The translations under genes and the position numbers were made by a program. A DNA stretch of 64,000 bases from JAJZGK01 sp035538795 (GTDB lineage Bacteria > Pseudomonadota > Alphaproteobacteria > Rhodospirillales > Magnetospirillaceae): contig DATLJS010000042.1 in assembly GCA_035538795.1 (NCBI GenBank), positions 1-64,000 on the forward strand, read 5' to 3'. The notes beneath the pieces are model-generated. The model was not told where the DNA came from, searched no databases, and was given only the letters and a program-made list of their open reading frames with translations. Shown one piece after another: positions 13,867-22,728 of the stretch (position 1 is the stretch's first letter; each line of letters begins with the position of its first letter).

Positions 13867-15372
13867 ATGACGACTCAGCAGCTTCTCCGCACCGGCAGCC
13901 GTCAACGGCATGTCGCCATCGTGGACATCGGGTCCAACTCGATCCGGCTGGTGGTCTATGACGGCCTGACCCGCACGCCGGTGGCTATTTTCAATGAAAA
14001 AGCCGTCTGCGCCCTGGGCCAGGGGCTGGGGGCGTCGGGCCTGCTGAACGCCGAAGGCCGCCGTCAAGCCTTGGTCAGCCTGGGCCGTTTCGTCCGGCTG
14101 GCCCGCGCCATGCCGGTCAGCGTGCTGGACATCCTGGCTACCGCCGCCGTCCGCGACGCCACCGACGGCGAGAATTTCGTCCGCGAGGTCGAGGATCACT
14201 GCCAAACCAAGGTGACGGTTCTGTCGGGCGAGGAGGAAGCCCGTCTGGCCGCCATGGGCGTATTGTGCAGCACGCCGGAGGCCGACGGCGTGGTCGCCGA
14301 CCTTGGCGGCGGCAGCCTGGAACTGGTGGCCCTGGACCGGGGGCATTTCGCCGGCCCCTATTCCACCATGCCGCTGGGCATCCTGCGCCTGAGCGAGGCC
14401 TCGGGCGGGGAGCGGGAAGCGGCCGCCCAGATCATCGACACTCACATGGCCGGTATCGACTGGACCAGTTGCGCCGCCGACCGTCCGCTTTACGCCGTGG
14501 GCGGCGCCTGGCGCGCCCTGGCCCGCTTGTTCATCGCCCAGACCGGCCACCCGCTGCATGTGCTGGACAATTACACCCTGGATCGGGCCGAGGCTTTGCG
14601 CCTGCTCGATCTGGTGTCCCGCCAAAGCCGCAAATCGGTGGACAAGATCCCCGGCCTGTCGAAGAAGCGCCTGCCGCATCTGCCCATGGCCGCCCTGCTG
14701 CTGGAAAAGGTGCTGCGCAAGGTGCAGCCGTCGAGGCTGGTCTTCTCGGTCTACGGCATGCGCGAGGGCCAGTTCTACAAGCATCTGCCGCCCGACCTGC
14801 AATGGCAGGACCCGCTGATCGCTTCGTGCGTCGAGATGGCCCGCACCGCCGGTCGCTTCACCGAACACGGCGAGGAAATGCTGGAGTGGATGGCTCCGCT
14901 GTTTTCCATGGAAACCGCCCACCAGGGCCGCTTGCGCTATGCGGCCTGCCTGCTGGGCGACGTCTTCTGGAACGAGCATCCCGATTATCGGGCCGAGCAG
15001 GCGTTCCTGCGGGTCTTCCGCCTGCCTTTCATGGGCATGGGGCATCAGGACCGCGCCGCCCTGGCCCTGGCCGTCCACGCCCGCTACGAATCGGACAGCG
15101 AATCGCCGCAGGTGCAGAACGCCCGCACCCTGCTGAACGAAGAGGACCAGCGCCGCGCCCGCGTCATCGGCATGGCCTTGCGCCTGGGTCATACCGTCTC
15201 GGGCGGCGTGCCCGGCCTGCTGCGCACCACCCGCCTGACCGCCGACGGCCACACCCTGGTGCTGGAAGTGCCTGCGGCCGACCGCGCCTTCGACCCCGAT
15301 CTGTCCAGCAGCCGATACGACCGGCTGGCCAAGGCCGCCGGGTACGAACGTTTCGAGATGCGCCGGGTATAA
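13867..15372 (+). CDS. ppx: Exopolyphosphatase (Ppx/GppA family)
   Basis: 501 residues. The N-terminal actin-like ATPase fold shows VDIGSNSIRLVVYD and VADLGGGSLELV, both phosphate-binding loops of Ppx/GppA phosphatases; the C-terminal half is a helical HD-type domain. It removes terminal phosphates from polyphosphate and perhaps pppGpp. ATG 13867 comes 5 bp after the ppk stop. A bidirectional terminator follows. Confidence 0.93.
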   Translation: MTTQQLLRTGSRQRHVAIVDIGSNSIRLVVYDGLTRTPVAIFNEKAVCALGQGLGASGLLNAEGRRQALVSLGRFVRLARAMPVSVLDILATAAVRDATDGENFVREVEDHCQTKVTVLSGEEEARLAAMGVLCSTPEADGVVADLGGGSLELVALDRGHFAGPYSTMPLGILRLSEASGGEREAAAQIIDTHMAGIDWTSCAADRPLYAVGGAWRALARLFIAQTGHPLHVLDNYTLDRAEALRLLDLVSRQSRKSVDKIPGLSKKRLPHLPMAALLLEKVLRKVQPSRLVFSVYGMREGQFYKHLPPDLQWQDPLIASCVEMARTAGRFTEHGEEMLEWMAPLFSMETAHQGRLRYAACLLGDVFWNEHPDYRAEQAFLRVFRLPFMGMGHQDRAALALAVHARYESDSESPQVQNARTLLNEEDQRRARVIGMALRLGHTVSGGVPGLLRTTRLTADGHTLVLEVPAADRAFDPDLSSSRYDRLAKAAGYERFEMRRV

Positions 15373-15378
15373 AAATAA

Positions 15379-15403
15379 AAAAGCCCTCGGACCGAGGGCT
15401 TTT
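15379..15403. terminator. Bidirectional terminator between ppx and gpt
   Basis: AAAAGCCCTCGG and CCGAGGGCTTTT pair perfectly around a single A, with A-rich and T-rich flanks, between two convergent genes. Confidence 0.9.
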
Positions 15404-15411
15404 CTACCGGA

Positions 15412-15885
15412 TCAGTTCCGCCGCCAGCTTTGCGGATCGTCGTCCCAGGGGAAGACCATCCAAATATCCTGGTCGATGGGAATCACGGTGGTGTCCACGG
15501 TGTCCTGGCCCTTGGGCTTGACGTAGACCGTGGCGTAGTGGGCGTTAGGTAGCATTTTGCGCAATTGGCGGAAGGTGTTTCCCGAATCCACCAGATCGTC
15601 GACGATCAGCCAGCCCGTCCCGTCGCCGTCCACCGGCTTCAGCACCATCACCTCGCCGGACCGCTGCACCTTGTCGTCGTAGCTGACCATGCAAACCGTA
15701 TCCACCAGCCGGATGTCCAGTTCGCGGGCGACGATGGCCGCCGGCACCAAACCGCCGCGGGCGACGGCGATGATGCCCTTAAACGGCCCCAGATGCTTCA
15801 GCTTCTGCGACAGGATGATGGCGTCGCGGTGCAGCGCGTCCCAGCCAATCTTGATGGCGGCGTTTTCGGTGAAATCCTGAGCCAT
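15412..15885 (-). CDS. gpt: Xanthine phosphoribosyltransferase
   Basis: 157 residues. The type I phosphoribosyltransferase PRPP loop LIVDDLVDSGNTF is present, together with AVARGGLVPAAIVARELD and the C-terminal FPWDDDPQSW typical of Gpt. It salvages xanthine and guanine. The ATG at 15885 has GGGAGGGGATC just upstream and gives the usual N-terminus; a longer open frame to 15936 is not needed. Confidence 0.93.
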   Translation of the reverse strand: MAQDFTENAAIKIGWDALHRDAIILSQKLKHLGPFKGIIAVARGGLVPAAIVARELDIRLVDTVCMVSYDDKVQRSGEVMVLKPVDGDGTGWLIVDDLVDSGNTFRQLRKMLPNAHYATVYVKPKGQDTVDTTVIPIDQDIWMVFPWDDDPQSWRRN

Positions 15886-16117
15886 GGCGTTCGATCCCCT
15901 CCCATGAAAGCGCAGGGCTTTTATCACTACCTGCAAGGCTCCGGCAAGCCAGATACAACGTCGCCGGAGACATGGAGCGAAGTTTATCAGTATATGTTAT
16001 GCGAAAATGAATGGCAGCCCGCTCTGGACGGCGGGCGGACGATAGCTCAAAATCGGCATCGTTAAAGAGACAGTCGTCCAAAAGACCGTCGCCCCAAACA
16101 AGGGAAACAGGGACAGC

Positions 16118-17677
16118 ATGCTTCACACGACCATGGCGACCCGCGGCATGATCAGCGCACCACACCAGCTGGCCAGCCAGGCCGGTCTGGCCGTTCTGCG
16201 CGAAGGCGGCAACGCCATCGAGGCGGCTGTCGCCGCCACCGCCGCCCTTGGAGTGGTCTATCCCCACACCTGCGGGCTGGGCGGCGACGGCTTCTGGCTG
16301 ATCCACGAGCCGGGCAAGGCTCCCATCTCCATCGACGGCAGCGGCGCCGCCGGCCATGCGGCCAAGCCCGAAATCTATCGCGCCCAGGGGCTGAAAGCGG
16401 TGCCCGCATCCGGACCGCTGTCCGCTGCCACCGTCGCCGGCGCCGTATCGGGCTGGCAGGCGGCGCTGGAGATCAGCAGCCGCTGGGGCGGCGCCCTGCC
16501 ACTAACCCGTCTGTTCGAGGACGCCATTTATCACGCCGCCAACGGCTTTCCGGTCAGCGGTTATCAGGCCTCCTGCGCCCGCAATCTGGGCGACGCCCTG
16601 GCCGCGCCCTATGCCGGTCCCCAGCGCGGCGATCTTTTGAAGCTGCCCGGTCTGGCCGTGTTGCTGGAACGGTTGGCGGCCAACGGCCTCGACGATTTCT
16701 ATCGCGGCGCCATCGGCCACCATATCGGCGCCGAGCTGCACAAGGCCGGCTGTCCCCTGTCGTCCGAGGACCTGGCCCGCCACCGTTCGGTGCGCCGCCG
16801 CCCCTTGTCGCTGAATCTGGCCGAAGGCACCATGTACAACCTGCCGCCGCCCACCCAGGGCTTGGCGGCGCTGATGATCCTGGGGCTGTTCGAGCGCCTG
16901 GGCGTGCGCGAGGCCGAGGGCTTCGCTCATATCCACGGCATCGTCGAGGCCACCAAGCAGGCCTTCATCGTGCGCAACACCCATGTGACCGACCCGGCCT
17001 ACATGACCATCCACTCCACCACCTATCTCAGCGATTCCCTGTTGGACAAGCTGGCGGTGGCCATCGCGCCGCGTCAGGCTTTGCCCTGGCGGCGCGAAGC
17101 GGTGGACGGCGACACCGCCTGGATCGGCGTGGTCGACGGCGAAGGCCGGGCCATCAGCTGCATCCATTCCCTGAGCCAGCCCTTCGGCTCGGGTCTCGCC
17201 ATCGGCGAATTCGGCCTGCTGTGGCACAGCCGCGCCTCAAGCTTCACCTTGAGCGAACAGGCGCAGAATCTTCTGACCCCGGGCCGCAAGCCGTTCCATA
17301 CGCTCTGCCCGTCGCTGACCCGTTTCCGCGACGGCCGCGTGCTGGTCCACGGCTCCATGGGCGCCGACGGCCAGCCCCAGACCCTGGCCGCCATCTATTC
17401 CCGTTATGCCCAGTTCGGCCAAAGCCTGCAACAGGCGGTCAGCGCCCCGCGCTGGCGCCTTGGACCGGGCCGGGGCGACGCCGCTTCCGACCTGAAGGTG
17501 GAAAGCCGCTTCGATCCCTCGCTGATCCGCGCCCTGCGGGAAGCCGGACACGAAGTCACCCTGGTGGACGCCTTCGACCACCAGATGGGCCACGCCGGAG
17601 CCATCGTCCGCCACGAAAACGGCCTGATGGAAGGCGCCGCCGACCCCCGCAGCAATGGCTCGGTGGCGGGATATTGA
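16118..17677 (+). CDS. Gamma-glutamyltransferase-like Ntn hydrolase
   Basis: 519 residues of the gamma-glutamyltranspeptidase family. The large-subunit features AVLREGGNAIEAAVA and PHTCGLGGDGFWLIH are clear. The autocleavage threonine is probably the T in DGDTAWIGVVD (about residue 332); classical enzymes have T-T-H here, so this is a variant site like YwrD-type members. No signal peptide, unlike secreted GGTs. AGGGA precedes the ATG. Likely acts on a gamma-glutamyl or related amide in the cytoplasm; the substrate is uncertain. Confidence 0.82.
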   Translation: MLHTTMATRGMISAPHQLASQAGLAVLREGGNAIEAAVAATAALGVVYPHTCGLGGDGFWLIHEPGKAPISIDGSGAAGHAAKPEIYRAQGLKAVPASGPLSAATVAGAVSGWQAALEISSRWGGALPLTRLFEDAIYHAANGFPVSGYQASCARNLGDALAAPYAGPQRGDLLKLPGLAVLLERLAANGLDDFYRGAIGHHIGAELHKAGCPLSSEDLARHRSVRRRPLSLNLAEGTMYNLPPPTQGLAALMILGLFERLGVREAEGFAHIHGIVEATKQAFIVRNTHVTDPAYMTIHSTTYLSDSLLDKLAVAIAPRQALPWRREAVDGDTAWIGVVDGEGRAISCIHSLSQPFGSGLAIGEFGLLWHSRASSFTLSEQAQNLLTPGRKPFHTLCPSLTRFRDGRVLVHGSMGADGQPQTLAAIYSRYAQFGQSLQQAVSAPRWRLGPGRGDAASDLKVESRFDPSLIRALREAGHEVTLVDAFDHQMGHAGAIVRHENGLMEGAADPRSNGSVAGY

Positions 17678-17749
17678 ACCCCACCTCTCGACAACAGCCT
17701 GGAAGACCTCTATATTAGAACGTTGGGAGACGACCCGGAGGCCGCCGCC

Positions 17750-18286
17750 ATGTTTGCCGACAATACCCTGACACCGAAAGAAGCCGTACGCCTGTGCGCG
17801 CTGGGCACCATTGCCAACTCGCCGATGCGCTACAGCGCCCTGGCTGGTTCCGTGCGCCATTTCTGCGGCCGGGTCATGGGGCCTTCGCTGGACCTGATGG
17901 GACTTTCCATCGAGCTTCTGCGCTATGAAGGTCTGGTCGAGGCCGTCGACGGCCAGGGCATGGAAGACGATGCCCTGCTGGCCATCAGCGAATCCGGCAA
18001 ACGCGAATTGCGCACCCTGCTGACCGCCAAACTGCGTCCGTCGTCTGACCTGTCGAAGCTGGTGATCGCCCTGAAGTTCCGTTTCCTGCATCTGCTGGAC
18101 AAAAAGGACAAGGCCGGGCAGATCGACATGCTTCTCGACCTGTGCGATTCCGAACTGGCCCGCCTGGAAGACCTGCGCGACGCCAGCACTGGCGAAGGCT
18201 TGGCCCTGCACGCTTGGCTCGACCACGACATCGCGCTGCTGAAGCAGCGGCTGGAGTGGCTGGAAGAGTTCCTTAAGGGGCTGTAA
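17750..18286 (+). CDS. PadR-like winged-helix protein
   Basis: 178 residues. Residues 8-90 (LTPKEAVRLCALGTIANSPM, then a long helix and ISESGKRELRTLL) resemble the PadR winged helix, and the C-terminal two helices (about 95-175) resemble a PadR dimerisation domain. ATG 17750 has CGGAGG at a good distance; TTG 17723 is less likely. The ligand and target genes are unknown. No neighbour is obviously regulated by it. Confidence 0.65.
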   Translation: MFADNTLTPKEAVRLCALGTIANSPMRYSALAGSVRHFCGRVMGPSLDLMGLSIELLRYEGLVEAVDGQGMEDDALLAISESGKRELRTLLTAKLRPSSDLSKLVIALKFRFLHLLDKKDKAGQIDMLLDLCDSELARLEDLRDASTGEGLALHAWLDHDIALLKQRLEWLEEFLKGL

Positions 18287-18412
18287 CGGCCCCGCCTCCC
18301 CACAACACATTCGCCTGATCCGACACCAGCCGGTGGTTCCTTGCCCCCCCCCCGCGCGTCGCCCCGGGCCATTCCCGCGGCGACGGCCGTGGTTCTTACA
18401 GAGGCCGGCGCC

Positions 18413-19156
18413 TCAATACAGGTGCTGGCCGCCGGTCACGAAAATTTCCGTGCCGGTGACATAGGTGAAGTCGTCCGAGCACAGCCGGAACACCACTCCC
18501 GCCACGTCTTCGACCGAGCCCATGCGATCCAGCGGAATGCGCGGGATCAGGGCTTCATATTCCGGGGAAATCATTTCCGTCTTGATCTCTCCGGGGGCGA
18601 CGGCGTTGACGCGCACCCCCAACTGGGCGAACTCCACCGCCATCTCGCGGGTCAGCCCCGACAGCGCCGCCTTGGAGGTGGAATAAGCCGAACCGGCGAA
18701 GGGATGCACGTAATGCCCGGCGATGGAGGTGATGTTGATGATCGCCCCCTTGCCCTTGTGCAGAGCCGAGGCGAAGCCCCGGGCCAGCCGCAGAGGGGCG
18801 AAGAAGTTCAGATCGAATACTTCCTTCCAGCCGTCAATGGAGCCGTTGAGTACACCCAGGCGTTCCTTGTAAGGCGTCTTGGGACTCAAACCGGCATTGT
18901 TGACCAGGGCGTGCAGCGGCGCGCCGTCGAGGGCGGCGTTGGCCTCCTTGATGAAGTTCTCCAAGCTGGCACCGTTCATCAGGTCGGTGGGAATATGGTG
19001 GCTCCACAAGGGATCGCGGCGGCAATGAGCCGGAACATCCTGGCGGGCGCAGGAAATCACCCGCCAGCCCTCGCGCATGAAGCGTTCCACCGTGGCATGG
19101 CCGATCCCTTGGCTGGCTCCCGTCAGAATGACCGTCTTAACGTCGCTGTCGCTCAT
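18413..19156 (-). CDS. Short-chain dehydrogenase/reductase
   Basis: About 247 residues of the classical SDR family. It has the TGASQGIG cofactor loop near residue 12, NNAG, the catalytic S in NITSIAG and Y-x3-K in YSTSKAAL. The C-terminal EIFVTGGQHLY closes the fold. ATG 19156 follows AAGGAG at 6 bases; ATG 19174 is an alternative. Substrate unknown. The 126-bp gap before it (18287-18412) contains a run of ten C (18344-18353) and no gene. Confidence 0.88.
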   Translation of the reverse strand: MSDSDVKTVILTGASQGIGHATVERFMREGWRVISCARQDVPAHCRRDPLWSHHIPTDLMNGASLENFIKEANAALDGAPLHALVNNAGLSPKTPYKERLGVLNGSIDGWKEVFDLNFFAPLRLARGFASALHKGKGAIINITSIAGHYVHPFAGSAYSTSKAALSGLTREMAVEFAQLGVRVNAVAPGEIKTEMISPEYEALIPRIPLDRMGSVEDVAGVVFRLCSDDFTYVTGTEIFVTGGQHLY

Positions 19157-19312
19157 CAATGGCTCCTTATGCACCGCCGCTGTCGCGGCGTAAGTCCCTC
19201 GCCGGGCGCGGGCATCCGCCCGCTTGGCCGCCGCCTCAATGGCGGCTGGAAAAATCCGGGCCGGAAAGGCCTCCGTACATCACCGTCCCGCAAAAGTCCC
19301 TCGCCGGATCTT

Positions 19313-20089
19313 TCAGTTCCCTTTATCCGCCAGCGCCGCCAGCGGCTGGGCGCTGACACCCAGCGGCTCCTGAAACGGGTTGCCCTGAACCAGCACGATG
19401 GCGGCGGTGGGAGCCGAGGCAGCGGCGAAGATCAGCGCCGATAGAAAAGCCGCCCGCGGATGTTCCACATGCACCATGACGATGGACACCACCGTCAGGA
19501 AACCCAGAAAAGCCATCCCCAGCCATTTCAGCGGATTGACGTGGGTCTGGCTAAGGGCCACCCGCAGATCATGCATGGCCCGCACTTGGGAAATCTGCTG
19601 TAGCAGCATGGCCTGCACCGGCGGGTTGACGGCCTGAGCCAGAGCCGGCGAAGACAGATCGGACTGCAAACCGTCCAGCAAGGCCACGGCCTTGGGATCG
19701 CTGCGGCGGTTGGACAACAGCGGCCATTCCTCGTTCACGCTGAGGCGCAGATAAGCCTGGGCCGCGTTTTCGATGCGGCCCCGCAACGCTTCGGGCAGTT
19801 GGCGGACTTCCAGCAGAATCCCGCGCAAGGCTCCGGCTTCGGTGAACACCGCGTCCCGCGCCCGGTCGTGGGCGGCCCAGGTGTCGTTGGCGAGAAACGC
19901 CAGATTCAAGGCGAACAGCACGCCGACCACGTTCAGGAACGGCGGCACGATCCCCTGAAAGGTCAGCAAGGCGTTATGGAACCGCGACCGCTCGGCCAGC
20001 CACAACATGCCGCCGGTGGCGATGAAGGTGCCCAGCAAGGCCGCCAGCGCCAGGGCAAAATGGTCGTAAGACCCCAGGCCGAAGTCCAT
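19313..20089 (-). CDS. DUF4239 membrane protein (bestrophin-like)
   Basis: 258 residues with about four membrane helices: two at the N-terminus (about 10-32 and 42-66) and two near the C-terminus (about 185-235), with a soluble helical loop containing SVNEEWPLL between them. This layout fits the DUF4239 bestrophin-like family, a possible anion channel relative; function is not established. It starts 8 bp after the dnaJ-class gene stop and is likely co-transcribed with it. Confidence 0.75.
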   Translation of the reverse strand: MDFGLGSYDHFALALAALLGTFIATGGMLWLAERSRFHNALLTFQGIVPPFLNVVGVLFALNLAFLANDTWAAHDRARDAVFTEAGALRGILLEVRQLPEALRGRIENAAQAYLRLSVNEEWPLLSNRRSDPKAVALLDGLQSDLSSPALAQAVNPPVQAMLLQQISQVRAMHDLRVALSQTHVNPLKWLGMAFLGFLTVVSIVMVHVEHPRAAFLSALIFAAASAPTAAIVLVQGNPFQEPLGVSAQPLAALADKGN

Positions 20090-20097
20090 CGCCGCCC

Positions 20098-21048
20098 CTA
20101 TTCCATGCCCAGGCGGGCGCGGACGTCATAGGAATGCTTGGCCGACCAGCTTTTCACCGCATGTTCAAGATCCGCATCCGCTTTTTCCGGCAGCACGATC
20201 TTCAGGGTCACCATCTGATCGCCTCGCCCTTTGCCGTGGGGAATGCCTTTGCCTTTAAGGCGCATCACCACGCCGCTGCTGCTGTTGGCGGGAATGCTCA
20301 AAGCCACCTTGCCGTCGATGGTCGGCACCGTCACCTTTCCGCCCAGCACCGCCTCGGGCAGGGTGATGGGCAGGGTGATCAGCACATCGTCGCCCTCACG
20401 GGTGAAAAAGGGGTGGGGCTCCACCTTGATCTCGATCAGCGCGTCGCCTGCCGGACCGCCGTGGCGCCCCGGGTTGCCCTGGCCCTTCAGCCGCAGGGTG
20501 GTGGCGTCCTTGGTGCCGGCGGGAACCTTGATGTCCAGGCTTTTGCCCGTCGGCAGGGTGATGCGCTTGGTGGTGCCCAGCGCCGCTTCGGCAAAGGGCA
20601 CCTTCAGGGAATATTGGGAATCCGCCCCGCGCATGGCGGGTTCGTCCTCTTCCTCGAACCAGTGCTTGCCGCCCGACCCGGCGCCGGCCTTGCCCTTGTT
20701 GCGGCGGCGCAACAGCTCGGAAAAGATGTCGTCGGCATTGTCGCCGAACTTGAAGCCTCCGCCAAAACCGCCGCCGCTGCCGGTTCCCGCCGACGAGCGG
20801 CGGTACTGGCGTTTCTCGTTGCCCGATTCATCGATCTCGCCGGCATCGAAGCGGGCGCGTTTGGTCGGATCGTTCAACAGATCATAGGCGACGCTGACCC
20901 TTTTGAACTTGTCCTCGGCGACCTTGTCGCCGGGATGCAGATCGGGATGAAGCTTGCGGGCCAGCTTGCGGTAGCTGCTCTTGATCTGGTCGGCGGTGGC
21001 GTCGCGGGCGACGCCCAGCAGCTTGTAAGGATCATCCACGGACGACAA
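20098..21048 (-). CDS. DnaJ-class co-chaperone (CbpA-like)
   Basis: 316 residues. The J domain (about 5-70) carries the HPD motif in KLHPDLHPGD. A glycine-rich linker (about 85-115) and the DnaJ C-terminal substrate-binding domains (about 150-305) follow. The cysteine zinc-finger of true DnaJ is absent, so it is a type II (CbpA-like) protein acting with DnaK. No ATG gives a sensible N-terminus; TTG 21048 has AGGTG 5 bases before it. A GTG 15 bases later is the alternative. Divergent from pdxH. Confidence 0.85.
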   Translation of the reverse strand: MSSVDDPYKLLGVARDATADQIKSSYRKLARKLHPDLHPGDKVAEDKFKRVSVAYDLLNDPTKRARFDAGEIDESGNEKRQYRRSSAGTGSGGGFGGGFKFGDNADDIFSELLRRRNKGKAGAGSGGKHWFEEEDEPAMRGADSQYSLKVPFAEAALGTTKRITLPTGKSLDIKVPAGTKDATTLRLKGQGNPGRHGGPAGDALIEIKVEPHPFFTREGDDVLITLPITLPEAVLGGKVTVPTIDGKVALSIPANSSSGVVMRLKGKGIPHGKGRGDQMVTLKIVLPEKADADLEHAVKSWSAKHSYDVRARLGME

Positions 21049-21174
21049 AGCTTCACCTGGGGGCAGAGTTGGAACGGTACGACAACAGAGATAGAGGTTT
21101 ATCGCCTTCTTTTCCAGCATCCTAGCAGCCATGAGGCGATTGCCCATTTTCACGACGCCGCCGCAAGGCTATTT

Positions 21175-21798
21175 ATGGGGGAACCTTTTGACGCGAAGAG
21201 CCCCAGCACGATGAGTGAAAGCCCCAAAGACCCGGTTGCCCACTTCCACGAATGGTTCGCCGAAGCCGAGAAGCTGGAACCGAACGATCCCAACGCCATG
21301 GCCCTGGCCACCGCCGACGCCCAGGGCCGGCCGTCGGTACGCATGGTGCTGCTGAAGGGCGTCGACGAGCAGGGCTTCGTTTTCTACACCAACCTGGAAA
21401 GCCGCAAGGGCCAGGAGCTGCGGGCCAATCCCCATGCCGCCCTGTGCCTGCACTGGAAAAGTCTGCGCCGTCAGGTCCGCGTCGAAGGTCCGGTCCAGGC
21501 CGTGACTCCGGAGGAGGCCGACGCCTATTTCGCCAGCCGGGCCAGGGGCAGCCAGATCGGCGCCTGGGCGTCGAAGCAGTCGCGGGTGCTGACTGGCCGT
21601 TTCGAGCTGGAAAAGCGCATCGGCGAATATGTCGCCAAATTCGGCCTGGGCAAGGTTCCCCGCCCCGAGCACTGGTCCGGCTTCCGGCTGGTGCCCGAAC
21701 GCATCGAATTCTGGGCCGACCGCCCTTTCCGCCTGCATGACCGCAGCGTCTATGTCCGCACCCCCGAAGGTTGGCGGACCGAGCAGCTGTTCCCATGA
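21175..21798 (+). CDS. pdxH: Pyridoxamine 5'-phosphate oxidase
   Basis: 207 residues. It oxidises pyridoxine/pyridoxamine phosphate to pyridoxal phosphate using FMN. Family signatures are RMVLLKGVDEQGFVFYTN, SRKGQELRANPHAALC and the C-terminal FRLVPERIEFW. ATG 21175 with AAGG upstream gives a family-typical N-terminus; ATG 21211 is an alternative. It overlaps the transporter gene by ATGA. Confidence 0.94.
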   Translation: MGEPFDAKSPSTMSESPKDPVAHFHEWFAEAEKLEPNDPNAMALATADAQGRPSVRMVLLKGVDEQGFVFYTNLESRKGQELRANPHAALCLHWKSLRRQVRVEGPVQAVTPEEADAYFASRARGSQIGAWASKQSRVLTGRFELEKRIGEYVAKFGLGKVPRPEHWSGFRLVPERIEFWADRPFRLHDRSVYVRTPEGWRTEQLFP

Positions 21799-22715
21799 GT
21801 GAAACCGCGCCTCCCCACGACCCCGCCCATAACGGGCGGCTGATGAAGCTGGCGACCATGCTGGCCATGGGCGTGGCGCTGACCCTGATCGGCGTCAAGC
21901 TGGCCGCCTGGATGGCAACGGGATCGGTGGCGCTGCTGTCGACCCTGATCGATTCGACGCTGGACGCTTTCGCGTCCCTGATCAACATCCTGGCGGTGCG
22001 CCATGCCCTGGCTCCCGCCGACGCCGAACACCGTTTCGGCCACGGCAAGGCCGAACCCCTGGCCGGTCTGGCCCAGTCGGCCTTTATCACCGGTTCGGGC
22101 CTGTTCCTGATCGGTGAGGCCGGGCAGCGACTGATGGACCCGCCGCCGGTCACCAACGGCGGCGTCGGCATCGCCGTCATGGTCTTTTCGATCGTCCTGA
22201 CCCTGGCCCTGGTGACGTTCCAGCGCAAGGTCATCAACCAGACCGAGTCCGTGGCCATCCAGGCCGACGCCCTGCATTACGCCAGCGACCTGATGATGAA
22301 CGTCGGCGTGGCCGTCTCGCTGGGCCTGTCGTCCTGGCTGGGCTGGCGTTTCGTCGACCCCATCTTCGCCATCGGCATCGGCCTGTACATTCTGTGGGGC
22401 GCCGTCGGCGTGGCCTGGACGTCCTATAACCTGCTGATGGACCGGGAATTCCCCCAAGAAGACCGCGACCGCATCAAGGACATCTGCTGCGCCCACGACG
22501 ACGTGCGCAGCGTTCACGATCTGCGCACCCGTTCGTCGGGCCAGGATCAGTTCATCCAACTGCATCTGGAACTGGACGGCGACATGCCGCTGCGCCGCGC
22601 CCACGACATCAGCGACGCCGTCGAGGCCCAGATCCGCGCCGCTTTCCCCAAGGCCGACGTGATCATCCACCAAGACCCCGCCGGTCTGCCCGAACCCCGT
22701 CCCGTCTTCGATTGA
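21795..22715 (+). CDS. Cation diffusion facilitator (FieF-like)
   Basis: 306 residues with about six membrane helices followed by a cytoplasmic metal-binding domain. Metal-site residues are seen in STLIDSTLDAF and HRFGHGKAEPLAGL in the N-terminal half and HYASDLMMN further on. The family exports Zn2+ or Fe2+ by proton antiport. The specific metal cannot be set from sequence alone. Translationally coupled to pdxH by ATGA at 21795. Confidence 0.9.
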   Translation: MSETAPPHDPAHNGRLMKLATMLAMGVALTLIGVKLAAWMATGSVALLSTLIDSTLDAFASLINILAVRHALAPADAEHRFGHGKAEPLAGLAQSAFITGSGLFLIGEAGQRLMDPPPVTNGGVGIAVMVFSIVLTLALVTFQRKVINQTESVAIQADALHYASDLMMNVGVAVSLGLSSWLGWRFVDPIFAIGIGLYILWGAVGVAWTSYNLLMDREFPQEDRDRIKDICCAHDDVRSVHDLRTRSSGQDQFIQLHLELDGDMPLRRAHDISDAVEAQIRAAFPKADVIIHQDPAGLPEPRPVFD

Positions 22716-22728
22716 GGAGGGCCGCCGC

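Noticed and set aside
18344..18353. Ten-C homopolymer as a phase-variation tract
   Set aside because: It lies between two convergent genes and after both stops, so slippage would not switch a gene on or off.
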